NCBI GenBank assembly: GCA_947259095.1
Contig: CAMYLA010000007.1
Span: forward strand, 25,601-89,600
DNA from: an uncultured Acidimicrobiaceae bacterium
GTDB lineage: Bacteria > Actinomycetota > Acidimicrobiia > Acidimicrobiales > SZUA-35
Reading direction: 5' to 3'
Length of the DNA: 64,000 nt
Shown here: piece after piece, positions 54,919 to 64,000 of the stretch
Position numbering within the stretch: the first letter of the stretch is position 1
Layout of the letters: each line of letters begins with the position of its first letter
Made by a program: the position numbers and the translations under genes
Notes under the pieces: model-generated
Seen by the model: the letters and a program-made list of their open reading frames with translations, nothing else
Told to the model about the DNA's origin: nothing
Database searches by the model: none

Positions 54919-56823
54919 ATGAAGTTCAAATCCAAAGCAAAGCTGTTGAGGTTCTTGGCCCTGGTGGCTGCGTTGTCTGCTTTGGCCTCGGCCTGTAGTT
55001 CCAGCGACGATTCCGGTAGTACCGAGGTCGATGCGGTCGACGATTCGGCCGAGGAGCAGCAATCGGAGGAGGTCCAGGCCGGTGAGTCAGCCGGTGAGGA
55101 CATCCGTGACGGCGATGACGCCGGCCCCGAATACGGCGGCAAGGTGATCTACGGTATCGAGGCCGACGTTGCCAACCCGTGGGCCCCGTACGGGCTCACC
55201 TGCTCGATCTCCTGCGCCATGCCGCTGGGAGCGATCTCGGATCCGCTGTTCGACTTCGACCCCGACGGCGGCCTGGTCCCGGTGTTGGCCGCCGGTATCG
55301 AGAGCAACGAAGAAGCCAGCGAATGGACCATGACGATGCGGGAAGGGGTCATGACCCACGACGGCGACGTGTTCGACGCCAACGCCGTGGCATACAACAT
55401 CAACCTCTGCCGGGCATCGGCGGGACGGGGTCAGGACTTCATCCTGGTCGACGATGTCGAGGTGATCGACGATCTGACGGTGAAGTTCACCCTGTCCCAG
55501 GGTTGGGCCGCCTTCCCGGCCGCCGCACTCGACACGCCGTGCGGCACCCACATGATGTCGCCGAAATGGCTGCGGACGCTGGAATCCAACCCGTTGCGGG
55601 CGGAGAGCCCATTCACCGGTACCGACCTCATCGACCAGGAGACGATCGACACCCCGCCCGACGGCGATCAGGCCGCCCCGATCTCAATGGGGGCCTTCGA
55701 GTTCGTCGAGTACACCCCGGGTAACGGCAACGGCATGCTGGTCAAGCGGTTCGAGGACTACTGGCGTGGCAGCGGACCGAACAGCCTGACCGATGAGGGT
55801 CTGCCGTACCTCGACGAGATCGAATTCGTGATCGCGGTCGACATCGCCTCCCGCTCGGCGGCGCTGAAGTCCGGCCAGTTCGACATCATGCACACCGCAA
55901 ACGCCGACGAGGTCGCCGACTTCCGGGACAACAACCCGGAGTTCGTCCGCATCGAGGCCAACAAGTTCGGTGAGACCAGCTACTTCCTGATCAATCAGGC
56001 TGACAACCCCGAGCTCGACCCGGAGGGCAGGAACGCCACCAACCCCACCATCGACCTTCGGGTCCGCCGGGCTCTGGCTCACGCCATGGACCGCCAGCGG
56101 GTGGCGGACGAGCGCCAGGCGGGCATCGTCCAACCGGCGCAGGGTCCGTTCGCTCCCGGCCAGCCCGGCTACCTGGACGACAACGGCTTCCCCGAGTTCG
56201 ACCCGGAAGCGGGCTTGGCGTTGCTGGATGAGTACATCAACGACCCGGAGCGGTCCGATGGCAAGGCCGTCGGCGACCCGATCGGTTTCGAGTTCAATAC
56301 CACCAACGACGCCTTCAACGTCGAGACCAACCAGCTGGTGGCCTCGATGTGGACCGACGCCTTCGGCGACCTGATCGACGTCGAGATCAACCCGATCGAG
56401 CAGGGCCAGTACGTTGGTCTTGCCGTTGTCGGTGAGTACCAGGTGCAGGGCTGGCGCCAGCACGGTGGCACCGATCACGACACCCAGTTGCGGTTCTGGA
56501 CCAGCGACACGGTGGCCCCGATCGGCACCCCGACCTTCAACTTCGGTCGGTTCCACGACCCCGATCTCGATGCGCTGGCTGCGGCGTCGCGAACCGAGAC
56601 CGATCCGGCGGCCCGGATCGCCATCTTCGAGGACATGAACCGGCTGTTCGGCGAGAAGGTCTACATCCTGCCCACCTATCACACCCTGTGGGGCATCATC
56701 GCCGGGCCATACGTTCGAGATATCGCACCGCTGCCGTTGCCCGACGGCGGTGAGACCTTCCCGGTCATCTCCGGATCCCATTCGGTGACCCAGATGTGGT
56801 GCGAAGGGGGAACCTGCGAGTAG
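54919..56823 (+). CDS. Family 5 extracellular solute-binding lipoprotein of ABC transporter
   Basis: Lipobox LASACSS; SBP_bac_5 pattern LRVRRALAHAMDRQRV...; adjacent to the ABC ATPase. Confidence 0.92.
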   Translation: MKFKSKAKLLRFLALVAALSALASACSSSDDSGSTEVDAVDDSAEEQQSEEVQAGESAGEDIRDGDDAGPEYGGKVIYGIEADVANPWAPYGLTCSISCAMPLGAISDPLFDFDPDGGLVPVLAAGIESNEEASEWTMTMREGVMTHDGDVFDANAVAYNINLCRASAGRGQDFILVDDVEVIDDLTVKFTLSQGWAAFPAAALDTPCGTHMMSPKWLRTLESNPLRAESPFTGTDLIDQETIDTPPDGDQAAPISMGAFEFVEYTPGNGNGMLVKRFEDYWRGSGPNSLTDEGLPYLDEIEFVIAVDIASRSAALKSGQFDIMHTANADEVADFRDNNPEFVRIEANKFGETSYFLINQADNPELDPEGRNATNPTIDLRVRRALAHAMDRQRVADERQAGIVQPAQGPFAPGQPGYLDDNGFPEFDPEAGLALLDEYINDPERSDGKAVGDPIGFEFNTTNDAFNVETNQLVASMWTDAFGDLIDVEINPIEQGQYVGLAVVGEYQVQGWRQHGGTDHDTQLRFWTSDTVAPIGTPTFNFGRFHDPDLDALAAASRTETDPAARIAIFEDMNRLFGEKVYILPTYHTLWGIIAGPYVRDIAPLPLPDGGETFPVISGSHSVTQMWCEGGTCE

Positions 56824-56877
56824 TCAGCGCCTGCGACATCGATCGGGCCCGGCCCATCGGAGAGGGTGACGCCGGGC

Positions 56878-57366
56878 CTACTCGCGGTGGTAGTACCGCT
56901 TCGACCACACGGCGAGGCGGTCCTCGCCCTTGCCCGGCATGCGCCAGGTCGCCACCTCGGCGATGTCGAGATCGAGCGACCACAGCGCCCTCGGCTCGTC
57001 ATGGGTGTCGGCCAGGTAGGCGTCGGCGAACGACTCGGGGGTGTAGCGGAGGGCAATGGTGCGGTACCTGTCACGCCAATGGTCGTCGTCGCCGAGGTCG
57101 TGCTCCAGCACGGCGTTGCCCCTGGCGATCAGCTTGCGGACGAGGCCGCCGGACTCGTCGATCGTGCAGCACACCGCGGGGTTGGCCCGCAGATCCTCGA
57201 GCCATGCCGAACGGGCCCGAGGGGTGAACCAGATCTTGTTGTCGTCGTGCACAAACCAGATCGGGACCACCCTCGGCAAACCGTCGGCGCCGATCGTGCC
57301 GAGCCGCAGCAGGTGCCCCGGCTCGTCGAGGAACTCCCGCAGTTCGGCCTCGGTCATGCCGGGCAC
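56878..57366 (-). CDS. Pyridoxamine 5'-phosphate oxidase-like (FMN/F420-binding split barrel) protein
   Basis: LLRLGTIGADGLPRVVPIWFVHDDNKIWFTPRARSAWLEDLRANPAVCCTID. Confidence 0.85.
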   Translation of the reverse strand: MPGMTEAELREFLDEPGHLLRLGTIGADGLPRVVPIWFVHDDNKIWFTPRARSAWLEDLRANPAVCCTIDESGGLVRKLIARGNAVLEHDLGDDDHWRDRYRTIALRYTPESFADAYLADTHDEPRALWSLDLDIAEVATWRMPGKGEDRLAVWSKRYYHRE

Positions 57367-57430
57367 GGTGCAGCCCCCGGGTCGGGCGGGGCGGCGGGAC
57401 CGAACATCGTGGTCGGTCCGTCGGCCACCG

Positions 57431-58543
57431 CTACGGCACCCACTTCGGGTAGTAGTTCTCGGCCCCCATCTCCCGGACGTCGGTCAGCCAGTCGCCCTGG
57501 TACGGCCAGGCGTCTTCCTGGCCCTCCACCGGACCCTGCCAGAACCGGGTGATCGGACCGTCGAGCCCACCACCGCTCGGTTCCAGTGACCAGGCCTGGC
57601 GCTTGTAGCTGAAGTTGTCCGGTACCAGTCGGTGGGCCTCCCGGTAGTGGGGAATCGCATCGTCGTGGTGGCCGAGACCCTCGAGGTGGGCCGCCAGCTC
57701 GAAGTGGGCCTGGCCCCGAGCGGCATCGGCGTCTCGGGGTTGGGACCGGGCCACGACCTCCTCCGGCGACAGGGCGAACTCGCTGTCGGGACCGTTCGCC
57801 ACCCAGTCCCGGATGGCGGCCTCGTAGTCGGCGGGGCTGGTTTCGATCTTCGACGCCTCACCCATGATGTCCAGCAGGTGCTGGGGTGGCTCGAAGCCCG
57901 AGAGGGCGCTGCCGGCTTTTCGCTCGATCGACGTCGGTCCCGGGGCGGCCTCGGCCGGCCGAACGATGATGCCCTGCTCGTCGATCCAGACCGCGTTCGG
58001 GATGTTCACGAAGCCGAACAGCTCGGCGGTCTTGTGGTACTGGTCGATCAGCGACGGATGCTCGGGGTTCGCCGCCTCGATGTATGGCCGGCAGGCCTCG
58101 GGCCCGGAGGTCTCCAACCCGACGGTGACCACTTCGAGGCCCTGATCATGCAGCTCGTCACGGAACTTCTGCCACACGGGCAGATCGCCGGAGCAGCCTC
58201 AATAGGGGCTCCACGCCACCATGAGCACCTTCTGTCCTCGCAGCGAGGCCAGCTCGAACATGTTGCCGTCGAGGCCCGGCAGGCGTATCGCCGGCGCCTC
58301 TGCGCTGATCAGGGTCCTGGAGTCGACGGCGTCGGGCCCCACCGACCAGATGGCGTGCTTCTCGTCGGCCACCAGCGGCAGCCCCATCTGGCCGGCCAGT
58401 GACGCCACGTCGACCGTGTCTCCTTCCGGTGGATCGAGCAGCGGAATGCAGACGTCACCCTTGCATGCCCCTTCCGGTTTCAGTTCCCAGCCGGTGCCGG
58501 CCTCGAAGGCCTGGCGTGACATGACGAGCGATTCGGTGAGCAT
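57431..58543 (-). CDS. ResA/thioredoxin-like selenoprotein (370 aa with Sec at residue 115, in-frame TGA at 58199-58201)
   Basis: GTG GCG TGG AGC CCC TAT TGA GGC TGC TCC GGC GAT CTG CCC: KVLMVAWSPY-U-GC-SGDLPVWQKFRDELHDQGLEVVTVGLE. Flanking ORFs in the same frame; thioredoxin-fold sequence continues across the TGA. ATG 58543 7 nt after TACGTT. Confidence 0.88.
58168..58184 (-). promoter_or_regulatory. Putative bacterial SECIS-like stem-loop downstream of UGA (ResA-like gene)
   Basis: Perfect 6-bp stem TCTGCC-[CGTGT]-GGCAGA, apical loop at nt 24-28 from the UGA. Confidence 0.65.
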
Positions 58544-58593
58544 GGGGCCAAACGTAGTTTCTCGACCCGGGCCGTGCGAAAACCGGAGCGGAT

Positions 58594-59400
58594 CTACTCG
58601 ACCAGGAGCCGTCGCAGCTCCCGGCCATCGGCCGGGTCGAGGCCGAGGGCCTGTTCGAGATAGGCGGCCCGGCTGGGCCAGCCGGCATCCACCGCGGCCA
58701 GCCCGTCCCGGAGGAACCGTTCGTGGACCATCAGAAACGGCCGCACCACCTCGGCGTCGATACCCCGGGCTGCATAGTGAGCCAGGCGGCTTTCCACCGG
58801 GCGGTGGATGTTGCTGGCCAGATAGTGCTCGACGAGGGCATCGTCGGGGACGCCGAGCGCCATGCCCAACACCGTGGCGGCCCACCCGGCCCGGTCCTTG
58901 CCGGCCGAGCAATGCCACAGCACCGGGCCGCCGTCGGCCTCCAGGATCACCCGGAGGAACCGGCTGAAGACCCGCTGCTTGGTCTCGTCGAGGGCCATGT
59001 CGGTCACGAACAGCCCGGCCAGCTCCTCGGCCCGACCGCCGCCGAACCGTTCCTCGATCAGCGCCTGGTCGCCACTCATCAGGGTGGTCCGGAGCAACGC
59101 GCCGTTGCCGCCGGTGTCGACCATCTCCAGCTGGAGGTAGTCCGGACCGTCGGGGATGCGGTTCGGGCCGCCGTCGCCTCGTCTGTCGATGTCGCTCCGG
59201 AAATCGACGATCGCCGTCAGGTCATAGGCGGCCAGCGCGGCCACATCGTCGTCGCTGGCCTGACTCCAATGGCCGCTGCGGAACAGCCGGCCACCGCGGA
59301 CGGTGCCGCCGTCGGAGGTGGGCAGGCCACCCATCTCACGGAAGTTGACCACCCCGTCGAAACGCGGCACGGCCGGGGCCCGGTCTGTTCGATCGGTCAC
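58594..59400 (-). CDS. Tyrosine-protein phosphatase (MptpB-like dual-specificity family)
   Basis: FREMGGLPTSDGGTVRGGRLFRSGHW, VLWHCSAGKDRAGWAATVLG. GTG start 59400. Confidence 0.88.
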   Translation of the reverse strand: MTDRTDRAPAVPRFDGVVNFREMGGLPTSDGGTVRGGRLFRSGHWSQASDDDVAALAAYDLTAIVDFRSDIDRRGDGGPNRIPDGPDYLQLEMVDTGGNGALLRTTLMSGDQALIEERFGGGRAEELAGLFVTDMALDETKQRVFSRFLRVILEADGGPVLWHCSAGKDRAGWAATVLGMALGVPDDALVEHYLASNIHRPVESRLAHYAARGIDAEVVRPFLMVHERFLRDGLAAVDAGWPSRAAYLEQALGLDPADGRELRRLLVE

Positions 59401-59404
59401 CGGG

Positions 59405-60655
59405 TCAGGAGGACTTCGGCACGTCTCGGAACGGCATCTCCCGATCGACCGCAACGTCCTTTGGCAGCCCGAGGCCCCGCTCCCCGATGATGTTGCGCTG
59501 GATCTCGTCGGTGCCGCCGGCGATCGATCCCGATGGAACGCTGAGTGCCATTTCGGTGACCTGCCCGCTGTGCGGGGCGTCATCGCCGGCCAGCATGCCG
59601 CCGGCCCCCAGCGTTCTCGGCCCCAGGTGCTGAGCGGCCCGACCGATGTGCGACCCCTGGAGTTTTGCGGTGTTGGCGAACGATCCCGGCGACTGGCCGG
59701 CCTTTGCCGCCTCCCTGGCCCGCTGCGCCGACCAGTTCGACACCATGCCCATCGTCTTGAGTTTCATCAGCTCCTGACGCAGGAGCCGGTCGCCGAGAAT
59801 GTTCCGCTCCTCGGCCAACCCGGCGATCTCGGTCGATGACCGGAAGGCCCGGCTGCCGAGCCCGGTGTCGGAAGGACCGGCCGCCACCTGCCCCGCAGGT
59901 CGATCGAGCATGCGGCCCTTCTCGCCGGGTAGTGCCACCGACAGCCCCGGCACCCGATTGGACAGACCGGACCGCTCGAAGGCCAAGGTGGCCACCGCCG
60001 CGGCCCAACCGTTGCCCTCGTCGCCGATCAGGTTGTCATTCGACACCCGGGCGTCTGTGAAGAACACCTCGTTGAAATGGGCCTGGCCGTTCATCTGCCT
60101 CAGCGGTCGGATCTCGATCCCGGGCTGGTCGACGTCGATGATGAAGTAGCTCAGGCCCCGGTGCTTGGGTACATCCCAGTTCGACCTGGCCACCAGCATG
60201 CCCCGGGAGGCGGCCAACGCCCCCGAGGTCCAGACCTTCTGACCGTTGATCACCCACTCGTCGCCGTCCCGCTCGGCGTTTGTGCGAAGCCCGGCCAGGT
60301 CGGACCCGGCCTCCGGCTCGCTGAAGAATTGGCACCACGACTCGGTCCCGTTTGCCAGCGGCGGGACCAGCCTGGCCCGTTGCTCGTCGGAGCCCTGCTG
60401 GATCACCACCGGTGCGCCCATCACCTGGCCGAGACTGAACGGGGGGCCGAGGGCCCCGACCTCGACCAACTCGGCGGCAACGGCCCGCCCTTCGGCCGCG
60501 GTCAACCCGCGACCACCCAACCCATCGGGCCAGGTCGGGAACTGCCAACCGGCGGTGGCGATTCGCGACCACCACTGCCGAACCGTCAGGTCCGGATCCC
60601 AGTTCTCGGCCAGCCAGCTTCGTACATCGGATCGGAGATCATCGAGCGCTGCCAT
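59405..60655 (-). CDS. Acyl-CoA dehydrogenase
   Basis: CQFFSEPEAGSDLAGLRTNAERDGDEWVINGQKVWTSGA; SIAGGTDEIQRNIIGERGLGLPKD. Confidence 0.93.
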   Translation of the reverse strand: MAALDDLRSDVRSWLAENWDPDLTVRQWWSRIATAGWQFPTWPDGLGGRGLTAAEGRAVAAELVEVGALGPPFSLGQVMGAPVVIQQGSDEQRARLVPPLANGTESWCQFFSEPEAGSDLAGLRTNAERDGDEWVINGQKVWTSGALAASRGMLVARSNWDVPKHRGLSYFIIDVDQPGIEIRPLRQMNGQAHFNEVFFTDARVSNDNLIGDEGNGWAAAVATLAFERSGLSNRVPGLSVALPGEKGRMLDRPAGQVAAGPSDTGLGSRAFRSSTEIAGLAEERNILGDRLLRQELMKLKTMGMVSNWSAQRAREAAKAGQSPGSFANTAKLQGSHIGRAAQHLGPRTLGAGGMLAGDDAPHSGQVTEMALSVPSGSIAGGTDEIQRNIIGERGLGLPKDVAVDREMPFRDVPKSS

Positions 60656-60715
60656 GGCCCAGACGCTAGTGGCAACGGCTTCCGCGACGCCAAGGCCGGT
60701 GGGGTTCAGTTCGGT

Positions 60716-61270
60716 TCAGTTCGGTTCAGTGAACGGCCGGGTATCGCCGGGAGAACTCGAGGCCACCGAGCACCCGGTTTCCACGTGGTCGCCGAGTTCG
60801 GTCGTGCGGTCCGGCCGGTCGGACCAGGCCGAGATGGCGGCGGCGGAGTCTCCGGGCAGAAGCGAACCGGGCGGCCGGCAGCAGGCTCCGGACCGTCGGG
60901 GTCGAACAGGTCGAGGTCCTCGTAGACGGGTGCACCTTCCGACAACCAGGGAAGGTCGGGCGACTGGGCCGATGACAGGAATGCCGCCGCCCGCTCCGGT
61001 CCCTGCCGTGTCGGCGGTGTTGTGGAGGGACGGCACCACGTTGGTGATGGCGCCGGCCACCTCCGGTTCCAGATCGGCGGCGTAGCCCGCGAGGTTATCC
61101 GCCAACAGCGTTGGCAAGAACCGCCAGTAGTGCACTCATGACGGGGGCGAGCGTCCGGTCAGCGGCTCGGCTCGGATCCATCGCTCGATGGCGTCCATGT
61201 GTTCCGGACTCAGGCGCCGTTCCAGCGACGCCGGATGCTCGAGTACCTCCCGATGCGATCGATCTGTCAT
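60716..61270 (-). pseudogene. Possible decayed gene: 44-aa ORF, in-frame TGA, then frame-disrupted sequence
   Basis: MTDRSHREVLEHPASLERRLSPEHMDAIERWIRAEPLTGRSPPS* VHYWRFLPTLLADNLAGYAADLEPEVAGAITNVVPSLHNTADTAGTG, after which coding-like sequence seems to continue in another frame (RAAAFLSSAQSPDLPWLSEGAPVYEDLDLFDPDGPEP). Confidence 0.35.
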
Positions 61271-61345
61271 CGACCGCCGACCGCCATGACGGGCCACCCG
61301 ATGTGGGCCGAGCGACGTGGGATCACGGTTGACCTCGCCCGGGGA

Positions 61346-62899
61346 TCACGGTCGGAAGCTCGGCCCCGCGGTCGGACCCAGCTGGATGGCCAGCATCGAC
61401 TGGGCCTGCTCGACGAACTCGTAGACCAACGGTCTGGTGTCGCGGGGGTCGATGATGTTCTCGATGTCATAGGCGTGGGCATTGCGGAACGGAGAGGCGA
61501 TGGCCTCCAGCCGGGCTTCGATGGCCTCCCGGTGGGCCTGGGGATCATCGGCGGCCTCGATCTCCCGCCGGTAGGCGACCATGGTGCCGCCCTCGATGTG
61601 CATCGATCCGGCGTGGGTCGATGGCCAGGCGTAGCGTTGGTACATGCCGTTGCCCCGAAAGTGAAGCCCGCCGGCCACGCCGTAGAGCTGGCGCATCACC
61701 ACCGACAGCATCGGCATTCGGCTGGTGGAGAACACGGTCACCGCCCTGGCCCCGGCCCGGAGGATGCCCTGGCGCTCCATCTCCGGCCCGACATGGAAAC
61801 CGGGCTCGTCGGCCAGCCACACGAACGGCAGGTGGAACGTGTCGCACAGCTGCACGATTCGCATCGCCTTCTCGCCCTCGAGGATGCCCATCGCCCCGCC
61901 GTAGTAGCGGGGGTTGTTGATCATGACCCCGATCGGATAGCCCCCGACCCGGCCCAGGCCAACGATGTTGCCCCGACCGGACAGCGGGGCGATCTCGAAG
62001 AACGAACCGTGGTCGAGCACCGAGTCCAGGATCGGGTAGGGATCGTAGATCCGTCGCCGGCTGCGGGGGATGGCCGACACCAGCGAGTCGTCCCGCCGGT
62101 CGACGGGATCGTCGTTGTCGAGCTTCGGCGCCATCTCCCACACGTTCGACGGCAGGTACGAAAGGAAGCGGCGGATCTGGGCGAAGGCGTCCTCCTCGGA
62201 TTCGGCAAGGTTGTCGACGACGCCGTTGGGAATCTGGACCCGCTCGTCACCGAGGTCTTCTTTTGTGATGTCGATCCCGGTGCCCTCCTTGACCACGGCC
62301 GGCCCGGCAACGAACACCTGGGTTGTGTCCTTGACCATCACATTGAAGTGGGCCAGGCAGGCCTGGACTGCGGGGAGCCCGGCCACCGAGCCCAGGATGG
62401 CCGACACCACCGGCACCTGGGACAGCAGTTCCGAGGCCACGTCCGGCACCGGGTTCTGGGGCAGGTAGGTGTGGCCCAGCTTCTCGAAGGTCTTGACGCT
62501 GCCCCCGGTCGCATCCAGCAGCCTGACCAGCGGCATCCGATGGTCGCGGGCCAGCTGCTCGGCGGTGACGTATTTCTGGCCGACCGAGCCGTCGCCGGCC
62601 CCACCCCGGATGGTGAAATCGCCACCGGTCACCGAGACCCGCCGACCGTCGAGCTCGACGGTGCCGATCACGTGGTTGGCCGGAGTGATCGACGCCAGGG
62701 TGCCGTCGTCGTTCCACACCGGGGTGCCGGCCAGAGCTCCGATCTCGCGGAACGAATCGGGGTCCTGCAGCAGATCGATCCGTTCCCGGACCGTCAGCTT
62801 GCCCCGGCTGTGGTGGAAGGCCACGCTGTCCGGGCCGCCCATCGCTTCGATCATCTTCTTCCGTCGATGGAGCTCATCGACTTCGGGCTGCCATGTCAT
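61346..62899 (-). CDS. Acyl-CoA carboxylase beta (carboxyltransferase) subunit
   Basis: HSRGKLTVRERIDLLQDPDSFREIGALAG; GSVKTFEKLGHTYLPQNP; VGGYPIGVMINNPRYYGGAM; GMYQRYAWPSTHAGSMHIEGGTMVAYR. Confidence 0.92.
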   Translation of the reverse strand: MTWQPEVDELHRRKKMIEAMGGPDSVAFHHSRGKLTVRERIDLLQDPDSFREIGALAGTPVWNDDGTLASITPANHVIGTVELDGRRVSVTGGDFTIRGGAGDGSVGQKYVTAEQLARDHRMPLVRLLDATGGSVKTFEKLGHTYLPQNPVPDVASELLSQVPVVSAILGSVAGLPAVQACLAHFNVMVKDTTQVFVAGPAVVKEGTGIDITKEDLGDERVQIPNGVVDNLAESEEDAFAQIRRFLSYLPSNVWEMAPKLDNDDPVDRRDDSLVSAIPRSRRRIYDPYPILDSVLDHGSFFEIAPLSGRGNIVGLGRVGGYPIGVMINNPRYYGGAMGILEGEKAMRIVQLCDTFHLPFVWLADEPGFHVGPEMERQGILRAGARAVTVFSTSRMPMLSVVMRQLYGVAGGLHFRGNGMYQRYAWPSTHAGSMHIEGGTMVAYRREIEAADDPQAHREAIEARLEAIASPFRNAHAYDIENIIDPRDTRPLVYEFVEQAQSMLAIQLGPTAGPSFRP

Positions 62900-62987
62900 C
62901 GTTGCTCGAACCTCCCCAAGCGCCGGTCCCACCGGCTGCCGACCATCCTGGCCCATCCGGTTCGGCGATCTGAAATTGCGGTGTCGC

Positions 62988-64000
62988 TCAGGCCGGCGCG
63001 GTGTCGGGGCCGGGCTCGACACCGCCCGGGGACACCGTCGCACGGCGGGAGATCCAGAACGAACCGATGGTCACCGTCAGACAGGACAACCCCACCGCGC
63101 AAGCGAAGAACAGGTTGGCCCGGTCGTAGGCCGACAGCACATCTGCTCGGTCTGCGGAGCCGACGATGGTCACCGCGGTGGAGACGCCGACCGCCCCTCC
63201 GAGGTTTCTGATCGTGTTGAACGAGGCGTTGACCTCACCGTAGGCCTCCGGCGGTACCCGGCCGAGGGCCCAGGAGTTCATGCTGGGATTGGAGATGCCC
63301 CAGCCCAGCCCGAACCCCATGATCGTCGGCAGGAACTCCCGCACATAGTCCGGCTCCGGGCCCAACATGAAGTAGCTCCACAACACCGCGGCGGTGGTGA
63401 TGGCGGTCCCGCCGATCATGAGCCACCGTTGGCCGTAGCGATCGGCCAGCCGGCCGCCGGCCAGGGTCGCCAGCCCGGCGCAGATCGGTCCGACGGTGAT
63501 GGCCAGCCCGATCCTGCTGGTGGAGTAGCCCCAGACCCGGCCGAGCCACAGCGGCCAGACCAGCCAGATCGACAGCGAGGTGACCGAGATGAACAGGTTG
63601 GCCAGGTTGGCCACTGCGACCTCGGGAATCCGGAACAGGGAGAGGTTGATCAGTGGTGTCGGATGATGGCTCGATCGTCTGATGAAGTACACCGCCAGAA
63701 CGGCGGCGGTGACCAGGACCCCGATGGTGGTGGGGGAGGCGATCCCCCAGCTCGTGCTCTGGCTGATGCCGACGATGATCAGGGCGATCGATGCGGTTGC
63801 CACCACCGTGCCTAGCAGGTCCAGCCGGCCCGGGTCGTCGTCGGCCTTGGATCTCGAGACGAACCGCAGCGACGCGGCGAGGACCAGCATGGCGAACGGC
63901 GCGCTCAGGAAGTAGACCCAACGCCAGCTACTGACCTGGAGCAGGGCGGCGGCGATGCTGGGGGCGAGGGCCGATGCCAGCGGCCCGGCGGCGGCCCAGG
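62988..64000 (-). CDS. MFS transporter (DHA2-like), 5' truncated by window edge
   Basis: Frame open to the window end (...SSWRWVYFLSAPFAMLVLAASLRFV); multi-TM with ADRYGQRWLMIGGTAITT, VNASFNTIRNLGGAVGVSTAVTIVG. Confidence 0.85.
   Translation of the reverse strand, partial: WAAAGPLASALAPSIAAALLQVSSWRWVYFLSAPFAMLVLAASLRFVSRSKADDDPGRLDLLGTVVATASIALIIVGISQSTSWGIASPTTIGVLVTAAVLAVYFIRRSSHHPTPLINLSLFRIPEVAVANLANLFISVTSLSIWLVWPLWLGRVWGYSTSRIGLAITVGPICAGLATLAGGRLADRYGQRWLMIGGTAITTAAVLWSYFMLGPEPDYVREFLPTIMGFGLGWGISNPSMNSWALGRVPPEAYGEVNASFNTIRNLGGAVGVSTAVTIVGSADRADVLSAYDRANLFFACAVGLSCLTVTIGSFWISRRATVSPGGVEPGPDTAPA

Noticed and set aside
61136-61138. In-frame TGA between the 44-aa ORF and VHYWRFLPTLL as a Sec codon
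   Set aside because: No Cys/Sec redox motif around it and the downstream frame also breaks; decay is more likely.

Overview
64-kb window of a high-GC genome, probably an uncultured actinobacterium of the Acidimicrobiia type (inference from gene content and TANNNT promoters). It is densely coding, and I recognised no rRNA, tRNA, CRISPR array, prophage or IS element. Most genes are catabolic or housekeeping: IolD, Ubl-FHA-FtsK protein, PASTA kinase, DUF389, DUF1800/DUF1501 pair, luciferase-like oxidoreductase, MFS transporters, three family III CoA-transferases, acyl-CoA dehydrogenases, AMP ligase, DNA methyltransferase, zwf/gnd, Baeyer-Villiger monooxygenase, a dipeptide-type ABC transporter and an acyl-CoA carboxylase beta subunit. 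The strongest finding is two separate genes interrupted by an in-frame TGA that look like genuine selenoproteins: a UGSC-motif protein (20598-21134, minus) and a ResA/thioredoxin-like protein with a W-S-P-Y-U-G-C motif (57431-58543, minus). In both, a stem-loop after the UGA places a CGUG(C/U) apical loop at nt 24-28 counted from the U of UGA, which suggests a common bSECIS geometry. ORF callers split both genes. Other notable items: an OppF-like ABC ATPase with a roughly 110-aa transmembrane insertion between Q-loop and signature motif; a degenerate sigma-70 region-2 domain fused to a duplicated ~90-aa C-terminal domain upstream of DUF1800/DUF1501; a recurring TANNNT box 6-7 nt before start codons (candidate leaderless genes), including a 20-aa hydrophobic microprotein and a 23-bp divergent promoter; and a REP-like palindrome duplicated in frame at a CoA-transferase N-terminus. 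All reading was by eye, with no database searches.
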